Source: DAOVDI01 sp965373045
GTDB taxonomy: Bacteria > Acidobacteriota > Aminicenantia > Aminicenantales > Aminicenantaceae
Length of the DNA stretch: 10,243 nt
Direction: 5' to 3'
Assembly: GCA_965373045.1 (NCBI GenBank)
Contig: CBDVEQ010000097.1
Coordinates: 1 to 10,243, forward strand
Shown: piece after piece, positions 1-7,363 of the stretch
How positions within the stretch are numbered: the stretch's first letter is position 1
How the letters are laid out: every line of letters starts with the position of its first letter
Program-made: the position numbers and the translations under genes
Notes under the pieces: generated by a model
What the model was told of the DNA's origin: nothing
The model's input: the letters and a program-made list of their open reading frames with translations, nothing else
Databases searched by the model: none

Positions 1-85
1 CCCTTCCCGGGGGAAAGCGGAAAAGAAATAGCGATTTTAGCACATTCGAACTCCCTCCAGACCAGATCACAGGGTAATAACAATA
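1..85 (+). other. left edge, possible tail of an upstream gene
   Basis: Two forward frames are open from the window edge. Frame 1 stays open to a TAG at 106-108, which would overlap the start of the next gene. Frame 3 ends at a TAA at 75-77, eight bases before the GTG at 86, an operon-like spacing. Neither short translation contains a recognisable motif, so which of them (if either) is the C-terminus of an upstream gene cannot be decided. Positions 5-16 contain a small GC-rich inverted repeat (TTCCC GG GGGAA) not followed by a T-run, so it is not called a terminator. Confidence 0.2.
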
Positions 86-2038
86 GTGGAAAACATGCGC
101 CAAGGTAGAAGGGTTTTTTTGTTTCTGGTATCTGCTTTCCTCGTTTCTCTATTCCTTGGTTTGGGATTTACGGCTGACCAGCCGGTACGGACAATAACAC
201 TCAAAATCGCGGCTGATGAGGAGTTCAGGGAACAAAGCACATGGATCATGCAGGTCAGGAGGATAGTCAAGGACGTATCAGGCCGGTTTGAAAGGAAATA
301 TGGCCTCCGGTTCGAGATTAAAAAACAGGAATTCTGGATATCGCATAATCATACAGATTCAATGTGCGATCTTCTCAATGACTTGAGGAAAAAAGTCTAC
401 CAGGGTGAGTGTGATATTGTAGTGGGTATCACCGGCCAACCGATACAGATGACTGATTTTTCGGGACTTGCAACCTATTTGAGGAGTTACATCCTCCTGA
501 GACGGATGGGTTCAGATCTGGCTATGAAGGTCACTCTTGCTCATGAATTCTGCCATCTTTTCGGCGCGGTTGACCTGAATGAAAAAGGGTCTATCATGGA
601 CACAAAAAAGCTTGGGGATGTATTTGATCCTTTCACCTCAGAAATAATCAGGATCAATAAATTTCGAAATTTTATCCCTCACATCTTTCCCCTGGCAGAG
701 AACAATTGGGATGCGGCTGTGTCTACTTATCAAAAAAGGAAATCTCTGAGTAAGAATGAGACCGATCTCAATATTGCATTAGCCACTCTTTTTCTGGAGA
801 AAGAGGACTATGATGCTGTTATTGAGGAGTGTTTCGAAGTTCTTCAGATCAAGCCGGATCTCCCTGAAGTCCACAACCTTCTGGGGATCGCCTACCGGAG
901 AAAAGGGGAAGTGGATAAAGCCCTGGAACAATACCGGACATTTATCCGTATGGAACCAAACCTTCCAGAGGTACATTACAACATGGGAATTGCTCTATCC
1001 AAGAAGGGGCAGATCCATGAATCCATAAAGGAGTACAAAAGGGCTATCGAATTGAATCCTTATTACGCCAAGGCCTATGCCAACCTGGCTTATGTTTATT
1101 TGAATGAGGAGAACCCGGATCAGGCCATCGAGCTGGCAAATAAAGCACTGAACATCTATCCCCACATGGCCAAAGCCCTCTCCACTTTGGGAGGTGCTCA
1201 GATCTTAAAGAAGAATTATAAAGAAGCAGAAAAATCGACCAGGAAAGCTCTTTCCTTGGATCCTGACCTATATGAACCTTACAACAACCTGGGAAGTATC
1301 TATGTCAGCCGAAATAAAATTGATGAAGCGATCACACAGTATCAAGAATCGCTGGCACGAAAACCGGATTTTCCCGAAGCTCTTTACAATCTCGGCCGGG
1401 CCTATCTATTAAAAGGAGATTTTAATCAGGCTGTCCTGTCCTTTGAGGAAGCTATACGGCTTCGCCCTGAATATTCCAAAGCCTATGCAAATCTGGGGAA
1501 TGCCTATCTCAAGAAAGGCCATACAGACAAAGCTATTGATGCCTCAAGGAAAGCCATCAAGTTCAAACCGGATTATGCCATAGCCCATGTCAATCTGGGG
1601 AATGCATTTCTCAGAAAGGAGATGCTGGTTGAAGCGGAAATATCTGTCAAAAAAGCTATAAAGCTGGCGCCCGAGATGGCAGAGGCTTACAATGTGATGG
1701 GTTTTTTACTCGAAAAACAAGAACAGTTTGATGAGGCTAGAACGATGTACCTCAAATCGCTGCAGTTCAAACCGGAATATCTGAATGCCCACCTGAATCT
1801 GGCCAATCTCTATTTCAGAAAAACCCTACACGATAAGGCCGCCGATCACTATAAAAAAGTTCTTGAACTGGATCCTAAATGCGGCCCCGCTAATAACAAC
1901 ATGGCCGTGATCCTGTATTATAAGGGTGAATATTCTCTGGCTTGGGCCTATCTTATTAAAGCAGAGAAGTCAGGACTGCAAGTCCATCCTGGTTTTAAAA
2001 AAGAACTGTCCAAGAAAATCCGTCAGAAACAGATCTAG
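86..2038 (+). CDS. secreted metzincin-type zinc metalloprotease with 12 TPR repeats
   Basis: The predicted product (650 aa) is an exported zinc peptidase fused to a protein-binding scaffold. Seen: an Arg-rich N-terminus and hydrophobic core at residues 10-28 form a Sec signal with likely cleavage after A30. Residues 35-200 are the catalytic domain, with the metzincin zinc site H153-E154-x-x-H157-x-x-G160-x-x-D163 and a Met-turn S-I-M171-D eight residues later. E154 would be the general base and D163 the third zinc ligand, where many metzincins have His. Residues 225-632 are twelve 34-residue TPRs in exact register without linkers, followed by an 18-residue basic tail. Known: metzincins are extracellular or periplasmic proteases, and TPR arrays bind partner proteins. 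Inference: the TPR array recruits substrate or anchors the protease in the periplasm. The start is GTG at 86, with AGGG at 71-74 upstream; an in-frame ATG at 95 is an alternative and would leave the signal peptide intact. The next gene follows after 117 bp on the same strand. Substrate unknown. Confidence 0.85.
   Translation: MENMRQGRRVFLFLVSAFLVSLFLGLGFTADQPVRTITLKIAADEEFREQSTWIMQVRRIVKDVSGRFERKYGLRFEIKKQEFWISHNHTDSMCDLLNDLRKKVYQGECDIVVGITGQPIQMTDFSGLATYLRSYILLRRMGSDLAMKVTLAHEFCHLFGAVDLNEKGSIMDTKKLGDVFDPFTSEIIRINKFRNFIPHIFPLAENNWDAAVSTYQKRKSLSKNETDLNIALATLFLEKEDYDAVIEECFEVLQIKPDLPEVHNLLGIAYRRKGEVDKALEQYRTFIRMEPNLPEVHYNMGIALSKKGQIHESIKEYKRAIELNPYYAKAYANLAYVYLNEENPDQAIELANKALNIYPHMAKALSTLGGAQILKKNYKEAEKSTRKALSLDPDLYEPYNNLGSIYVSRNKIDEAITQYQESLARKPDFPEALYNLGRAYLLKGDFNQAVLSFEEAIRLRPEYSKAYANLGNAYLKKGHTDKAIDASRKAIKFKPDYAIAHVNLGNAFLRKEMLVEAEISVKKAIKLAPEMAEAYNVMGFLLEKQEQFDEARTMYLKSLQFKPEYLNAHLNLANLYFRKTLHDKAADHYKKVLELDPKCGPANNNMAVILYYKGEYSLAWAYLIKAEKSGLQVHPGFKKELSKKIRQKQI
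1490..1605 (+). repeat. DNA-level repeat in TPRs 8 and 9
   Basis: The 14-mer AATCTGGGGAATGC occurs at 1490-1503 and again at 1592-1605, exactly 102 bp (34 codons) apart. It encodes the N-L-G-N core of helix A in two adjacent TPRs. Conservation of codons suggests a fairly recent duplication or gene conversion between these two repeats, whereas the other repeats have diverged at the DNA level. Confidence 0.5.
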
Positions 2039-2094
2039 ATCCTCAAGAACTATTCGTACTTTTCCAATAAGGGAAAAAACAAAAAAAATTTTTA

Positions 2095-2124
2095 TTGACG
2101 AGAATGATGGGAAACTGATAAAAA
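2095..2124 (+). promoter_or_regulatory. candidate sigma-70 promoter before the VWA-FHA gene
   Basis: TTGACG at 2095-2100 matches the -35 consensus at five of six positions and is preceded by an A-tract/T-tract (2081-2094) resembling an UP element. The -10 is weaker: TAAAAA at 2119-2124 with an 18-bp spacer, or GATAAA at 2117-2122 with 16 bp. If real, the second gene can be transcribed independently of the protease gene upstream, with a short leader of about 25 nt. Confidence 0.4.
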
Positions 2125-2144
2125 TAAAGAAGCAAAATAATAAT

Positions 2145-2151
2145 GGGAAGG
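2145..2151 (+). promoter_or_regulatory. Shine-Dalgarno site of the VWA-FHA gene
   Basis: GGGAAGG lies four bases before the ATG at 2156 and supports that start, which also gives a well-formed Lys-rich signal peptide N-terminus. Confidence 0.55.
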
Positions 2152-2155
2152 TATC

Positions 2156-5092
2156 ATGAAAAAAACAAATTTGTTAAGAAAAATTATTGTCTTGTCTCTG
2201 TTTGTTTTCGGAATTCTTCTTATCTGGACGACTTCCTCTGCCGTCCAAATAAAAAAACCTCAGAACAGATCTATTTCTGTCCGTTATCAACCCATTCCAG
2301 AAGCAGTTTATTTTGATGAAAATTATGTTATAGACTTTGTCCTCGAGGCCGGTCTCAGTGAGGAAATCTATGAGATCGATTCCTTGACCGTGGAAGTTCT
2401 GGGAACATTCTTTAATTCACCCAAGTACACTATTGATTTCACCAATGAATTAAGAGCTTATCTACAGAACGGGAATCTGACGGAAACGCCGAGAAGAAGT
2501 TTTAAATTCAGTGTCAGGCTCAATATCATAGTCAACAACAGGGAGAACAATATCTTATTAAATCCAGGAATTGTTCTCAAAGCTAACTGGAGCCAGCTTC
2601 CCATCAATCTTGAATTCACAGCTCGGGCCTCGGGCCGTTTCAAAACCCTCCATATCGACGCCCAGTTCAATAAAAAAGAAACAATGGTCTTTGCCGTCAA
2701 TCCCCGGGGCAGAGGGACAGCGCCAACGCCCGCGACACCGCCCGTGGGAGGAATTCCAGGCGTTGTCGAGCTTGACGCTTCGGGAAGACTGTTTCTGCCT
2801 CAATGCAATAATAAAACGATCGCCACTAACATTGCTCCTGGAGGGTTCAGGGCGATTATGACCGGGTCAGGCCCGGTGATCATCTATGAGTCCGGAGACA
2901 TTATCTATTACGCAATGTACACCATCATCAGCCGTTTTAATGCCCCGGGTTTTGACTGCACTCGTGTTGCCCATGGGACGGTCGACAATGGACAGCTGAT
3001 TAATGTCGACTTTCAACCTAAGGAATTCGGCGCAATTACTATGATCTCCGTCCGAAACCAGAGAAACACGAACTATTATGTTTTCAATATCAATCGATGG
3101 GGAAATACCAAGCAGGTCGGAACCTCTCTCACCACTAGACTGCCGCACTGGCTTGTGCAGTGGAGGTCCGTGATTTATCTTTATGAATTCGATGCAGTCA
3201 ACGGCCGACTGATATGCTCCAGCAATTACAAAAGCTGGAAAGTAAACGTCGCTTCAGGGAACTTTGGTCTGATCGTTCCGACATCCACTGGAGGTGGACC
3301 TGTTGTTGTCTATGAAATGAATGGGACTGTTTACGCCAATATGCTCAAATGGGATACAGGGGGCAAGATCAAAACCTTAAACCTCAGGAACGGCACCCTC
3401 CTCGGGGTGAATTATACAAAACGTGGTTCCTACGGGACTAGAGGAACAGCCACCATCCGCAACAGCCCCCCTTCTACGCTGGTAGATTTCTGTATTGATA
3501 TGTGGGGTGACAAAGGATGTAATCGAGTTCTTCAAACCAACTCTCTTCCCTCCGGGACACCCGAACCTCCTGATCCTCCGCCAGGCTTTCCGGGTGGAGG
3601 TGTCAACCCCGATCCTTCAGCGGGCCTGCCGGGTGGAGGTGTTAGTCCCGGAGGAAGCGGCTCTGCTGCTCCCGATACAGACGGTGACGGATTCTCAGAC
3701 ACATATGAGACGGATACCGGGACGGATCCCAATGACCCGAATTCCAAACCTGACATCGATATGTCCATTCTATTACTGATCGATAAATCCGGTAGTATGA
3801 ATAACAACAACAAAATGGAAAATGCAAAAAAGGCGGCGATTCAAGCCCTGTCCAAGATCAGCAAGAAGACCGAGATCGGCGTTATGTCCTATTCAGGAGG
3901 GTGTGGTGAGACATTTCCCATTGTCGCTGATTTTTCCCAGAACACCGCATATCTTACCCAGCAGATCCAAACCATCCAGGCGGGGGGCGGAACACCCATG
4001 TCTCCGGCCATGCTTCAGGCAAACGCTTATCTTCAGAAACATGGACATGGCAAATCCGGATTGATCATCCTGCTCTGTGACGGACAGAACAACTGTCCGC
4101 CGAACGAGGTTGATGCGGCTAAACAGATATTCACCAGACAGATTCCCGTCAAAACCGCTTCTCTTCAGATCTCATTCCCGAACCAAAACAGGGCAATGCC
4201 TCCTCTACTCGCGGTGACAATGGCCGGGGCAACCCCAGGCTTGCAGGCTCAGACGCAGGGACAGACGGGCCAGGGCAGCGCGGACAGCATTCCGCAGGGA
4301 ATAACAACTCCTCCTGATATCGTCCCTATCGAAATATTTCCATTGGCTCCGGGCATGGGAAGCGCTAACACCGTTCCCGCAGGCCAGCCGGAACCTACAA
4401 ATCTTCAACCCTTCACAGAGGTTGCTCCTTACGGCAGCGTGGGCTTGGAGACGACTGTTCCTCCTCCACCCATCGCCAAATCCGGTGAAGGGCTGCCGGT
4501 TGCTATTTCCACCATTGGATTCGGCCTGCAGAATGATCCTCAAGCCCAAAAGGCCCTGGCGGCTGTCTCCCAAGCCGGAGGGGGCCAGTCCTATGATGCC
4601 CAGAATCTCAGCCAGCTGACTACAGCTTTTTCTCAAGCTATCACCCAGGCTCCTACTGGAGGAGGAGGGGTAATTTCCCGTCCTACAAGCGCTCTTCCTG
4701 ATTGGGCTTGGCTTCTTATAATATTCTCTGCAGTGTTTCTTTTGATCATTGCTACCGCCGTGGTAGTGATCCGCAGAAAAAATGCCCCATCCGCTCCAAC
4801 AGGGGTATCTCTGGCCAACCTTGACATATATTACAGTGACGGAACATCAACCCGAATACCCTTAAAGAGCTCTCAAATCACAATTGGACGTGAATCTACA
4901 TGCGATGTGGTCCTCGCTGATTCGTCATCATCCGGGATGCATGCTGAGATCACTATCTCGGATAAGGGATATCTGCTTCGCGATCTGGGCAGCTCCAATG
5001 GGACATTTGTAAACGGAAAGCAGATATCGGAAGCCTATATTTACAGCGGGGATACGATTACCCTGGGATCATCTAAACTGATCCTGCGCTAG
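2156..5092 (+). CDS. transmembrane von Willebrand A / FHA domain protein
   Basis: The product (978 aa) is a probable single-pass envelope protein. Order seen: signal peptide at 1-29 (cleavage near T-S-S-A29); beta-sandwich-like region at 30-182; Pro/Gly linker at 183-202; a beta-hairpin-repeat region at about 203-465; Gly/Pro linker at 466-505; a calcium-type Asp motif D507-x-D509-x-D511 with E518, as in thrombospondin type-3 or EF-hand-like loops; VWA domain from 536 with MIDAS residues D543-x-S545-x-S547, T613 and D642. The VWA fold is interrupted by a Pro/Gln/Gly-rich stretch at about 667-780 and resumes at 781-830. A membrane helix spans 850-872, followed by RRK. An FHA domain fills about 890-978 with the conserved G911-R912, S926, H929 and N948. 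The positive-inside rule puts the FHA domain in the cytoplasm and the VWA outside. Known: FHA binds phosphothreonine; VWA MIDAS binds ligand through a metal ion. Inference: a sensor or adhesin linking envelope contacts to Ser/Thr phosphorylation. Ligand and kinase are unknown. Confidence 0.87.
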   Translation: MKKTNLLRKIIVLSLFVFGILLIWTTSSAVQIKKPQNRSISVRYQPIPEAVYFDENYVIDFVLEAGLSEEIYEIDSLTVEVLGTFFNSPKYTIDFTNELRAYLQNGNLTETPRRSFKFSVRLNIIVNNRENNILLNPGIVLKANWSQLPINLEFTARASGRFKTLHIDAQFNKKETMVFAVNPRGRGTAPTPATPPVGGIPGVVELDASGRLFLPQCNNKTIATNIAPGGFRAIMTGSGPVIIYESGDIIYYAMYTIISRFNAPGFDCTRVAHGTVDNGQLINVDFQPKEFGAITMISVRNQRNTNYYVFNINRWGNTKQVGTSLTTRLPHWLVQWRSVIYLYEFDAVNGRLICSSNYKSWKVNVASGNFGLIVPTSTGGGPVVVYEMNGTVYANMLKWDTGGKIKTLNLRNGTLLGVNYTKRGSYGTRGTATIRNSPPSTLVDFCIDMWGDKGCNRVLQTNSLPSGTPEPPDPPPGFPGGGVNPDPSAGLPGGGVSPGGSGSAAPDTDGDGFSDTYETDTGTDPNDPNSKPDIDMSILLLIDKSGSMNNNNKMENAKKAAIQALSKISKKTEIGVMSYSGGCGETFPIVADFSQNTAYLTQQIQTIQAGGGTPMSPAMLQANAYLQKHGHGKSGLIILLCDGQNNCPPNEVDAAKQIFTRQIPVKTASLQISFPNQNRAMPPLLAVTMAGATPGLQAQTQGQTGQGSADSIPQGITTPPDIVPIEIFPLAPGMGSANTVPAGQPEPTNLQPFTEVAPYGSVGLETTVPPPPIAKSGEGLPVAISTIGFGLQNDPQAQKALAAVSQAGGGQSYDAQNLSQLTTAFSQAITQAPTGGGGVISRPTSALPDWAWLLIIFSAVFLLIIATAVVVIRRKNAPSAPTGVSLANLDIYYSDGTSTRIPLKSSQITIGRESTCDVVLADSSSSGMHAEITISDKGYLLRDLGSSNGTFVNGKQISEAYIYSGDTITLGSSKLILR
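3590..3642 (+). repeat. short Gly/Pro linker repeat
   Basis: CCGGGTGGAGGTGT is present at 3590-3603 and 3629-3642, 39 bp apart. It encodes P-G-G-G-V twice within the flexible linker between the beta-rich ectodomain and the calcium motif/VWA domain. This looks like in-frame slippage that lengthened the linker. Confidence 0.5.
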
Positions 5093-5170
5093 AGATCAGA
5101 CAATCAAGTCAGTTAAGGCTAATATTAATGGTGTTAATCGTTCACTTTTTGATGTATAAAAATATCTGTT

Positions 5171-7360
5171 ATGACAACAATAACTCATGAATTAGATCAG
5201 ATAGCAATTACTGTTAAATCCCATATGCTTCTGAAACAGCTTCTGAAGGAAAATCCGAACCTGGAAGAAATAATGCGCAATGCCAGGAATGAAACAGAGG
5301 CACTTGTTGGGGTCAGAAATTGGGTTTCAGAAGAATTAATAAAAAATACGGATGCCTATAAATTCTATAAAAGAGAAGTTAGCGGACGGGAAGTATTTGA
5401 AAAACTGACATGGAAAGATTATGCAGCCATACGTATTCTTGATTATATTGACAATGCAGGACGGGAATTCGACGATCTAAATTTAAGGGGAGAAAAAGCT
5501 GTCAGTAATCCGATTAAACTGATCTGGCTGGCAGCAACTTATGGAACCGGTGGTGCAAAACCCTATTTTTTTGAAGACATGCTTCAGCTCTTCAGACAGT
5601 TTTCAGGAGAAAGTAAACGTGAATTTCCGTCAGGGGAAAAAGTGGAAGAATGGATGTCGAGATGGTGTTCAGGTCTTGATCCGAGGATCATAAAATTGAG
5701 AGAAGAAAATCGTGAGCGGATATTAAAAATTCTAATTAACAAAATTGATAAAGGAGAAATTCAGGATTCAAAATATTATTTTAGAAAGGGTATGTCGCAG
5801 GAACAAAAATATCTGAACGCACTTGAATGGTGGAAAGACAAACTTTTTCATTTAAGATTTGCGGTCAGATCACCTGATTTGCTGAATGAATTATTGGGAA
5901 ATTCGCTTGACCCCGACACTATGAAATTACTTTATGAAGCCGAAAAAAAGGGAATCCCGTTTTTTGTTAATCCTTATTATCTTTCACTTCTTCATGTCCG
6001 GGTCCCGTATTTTGCCATAGGTGCAGATCTTGCTATCAGGTATTACGTGGTTTACAGTAAACAGCTCATCGATGAATTTAGTCATATTACTGCATGGGAA
6101 AAGGAAGACGAAGTTGAGCCTGGGAAGCCAAACGCTGCCGGCTGGATCTTGCCTTCATCTTATAATATTCACCGGCGTTATCCTGAAGTGGCCATTTTAA
6201 TACCCGACACAATGGGAAGGGCCTGCGGAGGATTATGCGCATCATGCCAGAGGATGTATGAGTTTCAGAGAGGGAATCTGAATTTTAATCTTCACAAACT
6301 TAAGCCCCATCAAACCTGGGATTCAAAACTGAGGGGTTTGCTTGATTATTTTGAAAACGATTCTCAGCTTAGGGATATTTTAATCACCGGGGGTGACGCC
6401 CTGATGAGCTCAGATAGATCATTGGAAAAGATCCTTAACGCTGTTTATGAAATGGCAATCAGAAAAAAGAAAGCTAATAATAAACGTAAGGATAATGAAA
6501 AATATGCTGAAATCCTGAGAGTCAGGCTGGGAACAAGACTTCCTGCATATCTTCCGCAGCGCATTACACCCGGATTGGTCAAAGTGTTAAAAGAATTTAA
6601 AAGAAAAGCCTCAGAAATCGGTATAGAGCAATTTATTATACAAACTCATTTTGAATCACCAATGGAAGTAACTCCTGAAGCCCGTGATTCAATTAAACGG
6701 TTGATTTCTGCCGGCTGGACTGTTACCAACCAACACGTGTTTACAACGGCTGCTTCACGGCGCGGACATTCCGCAAAACTAAGAAAAGTAATGAATGATA
6801 TAGGAATACTCAATTATTACACTTTCAGCGTGAAAGGATATATGGAAAACTATTTCAATTTTGCAACAAATGAAAGAGCTGTGCAGGAACAAATGGAAGA
6901 AAAAATATTTGGAAAAGTTCCGGAAAAATATCATGATAAACTGAGACAATTTCCAAACGAACCAGAACTTCTTTCAGAAAATATTTCAGAATTAAGGAAA
7001 ACAGCCCACCTGGCATTTCTTGCAACCGATAGAAATGTATTGAATCTGCCCGGTGTTGGGAAAAGTCTTACTTTCAGAACAATTGGAATCACCCGTTATG
7101 GCAGAAGAATTTTAGAATTTGAACATGATTCCACAAGAAATCACAGCCCTATAATTAAGAAGATGGGTAAGGTAATTATCATCGAATCAAAATCAATAGG
7201 AGAGTACCTGTACCAGCTGGAAGATATTGGAGAAGATATTACTGATTATGAAAGCATCTGGGGCTACTCAATTGGAGAAACAGAACCAAGGATGCCTTTG
7301 TACGAATATCCGGATTATGAATTTAAAGTAATAAAAGAATATACTAACCTGGAATTGTAA
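5171..7360 (+). CDS. long KamA-family radical SAM enzyme, amino acid 2,3-aminomutase-like
   Basis: The predicted product (729 aa) is a radical SAM/PLP enzyme of the lysine 2,3-aminomutase family. Seen: the [4Fe-4S] motif C352-x3-C356-x2-C359 preceded by R-R-Y-P, as in KamA; T406-G-G-D409, equivalent to the KamA T-G-G-D-P SAM motif; and N-L-P-G-V-G-K631, matching the KamA P-G-G-G-G-K loop, so K631 is the likely PLP lysine. R361 sits two residues after the last cysteine, like the carboxylate-binding Arg134 of clostridial KamA. The two Asp that bind the lysine side chain align by hand with K555 and N625. About 235 N-terminal residues have no recognised domain, and a roughly 30-residue insertion lies between K555 and the PLP loop; typical KamA proteins are near 420 aa. 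No signal peptide: cytoplasmic. The gene is AT-richer than its neighbours and has no Shine-Dalgarno before the ATG. TATAAA at 5155-5160 is a possible -10 without a good -35. Family membership is firm; substrate is not. Confidence 0.82.
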   Translation: MTTITHELDQIAITVKSHMLLKQLLKENPNLEEIMRNARNETEALVGVRNWVSEELIKNTDAYKFYKREVSGREVFEKLTWKDYAAIRILDYIDNAGREFDDLNLRGEKAVSNPIKLIWLAATYGTGGAKPYFFEDMLQLFRQFSGESKREFPSGEKVEEWMSRWCSGLDPRIIKLREENRERILKILINKIDKGEIQDSKYYFRKGMSQEQKYLNALEWWKDKLFHLRFAVRSPDLLNELLGNSLDPDTMKLLYEAEKKGIPFFVNPYYLSLLHVRVPYFAIGADLAIRYYVVYSKQLIDEFSHITAWEKEDEVEPGKPNAAGWILPSSYNIHRRYPEVAILIPDTMGRACGGLCASCQRMYEFQRGNLNFNLHKLKPHQTWDSKLRGLLDYFENDSQLRDILITGGDALMSSDRSLEKILNAVYEMAIRKKKANNKRKDNEKYAEILRVRLGTRLPAYLPQRITPGLVKVLKEFKRKASEIGIEQFIIQTHFESPMEVTPEARDSIKRLISAGWTVTNQHVFTTAASRRGHSAKLRKVMNDIGILNYYTFSVKGYMENYFNFATNERAVQEQMEEKIFGKVPEKYHDKLRQFPNEPELLSENISELRKTAHLAFLATDRNVLNLPGVGKSLTFRTIGITRYGRRILEFEHDSTRNHSPIIKKMGKVIIIESKSIGEYLYQLEDIGEDITDYESIWGYSIGETEPRMPLYEYPDYEFKVIKEYTNLEL

Positions 7361-7363
7361 TCC

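Noticed and set aside
2060..2077. Hairpin TTTTCC / GGAAAA after the protease gene
   Set aside because: The stem is six mostly A-T pairs and is followed by an A-run, not a T-run, so it is not a convincing terminator in the direction of transcription.
3671..3760. Asp-rich motif read as a dockerin module
   Set aside because: Only one D-x-D-x-D loop is present and the second dockerin repeat is missing. A single thrombospondin type-3-like or EF-hand-like calcium loop describes it better.
4205..4636. 143-codon open frame on the minus strand
   Set aside because: It overlaps the VWA region including the low-complexity insert; its openness follows from the Pro/Gly/Gln-rich coding strand, and it has no motif or ribosome site.
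5078..5099. Inverted repeat CTGATC / GATCAG spanning the stop of the VWA-FHA gene
   Set aside because: Six base pairs with a 10-nt loop and no following T-run; likely chance.
6224..7063. Naming the radical SAM gene kamA (lysine 2,3-aminomutase)
   Set aside because: The residues that recognise the lysine side chain are not acidic in the hand alignment and the protein is much longer, so the gene symbol would overstate the substrate.
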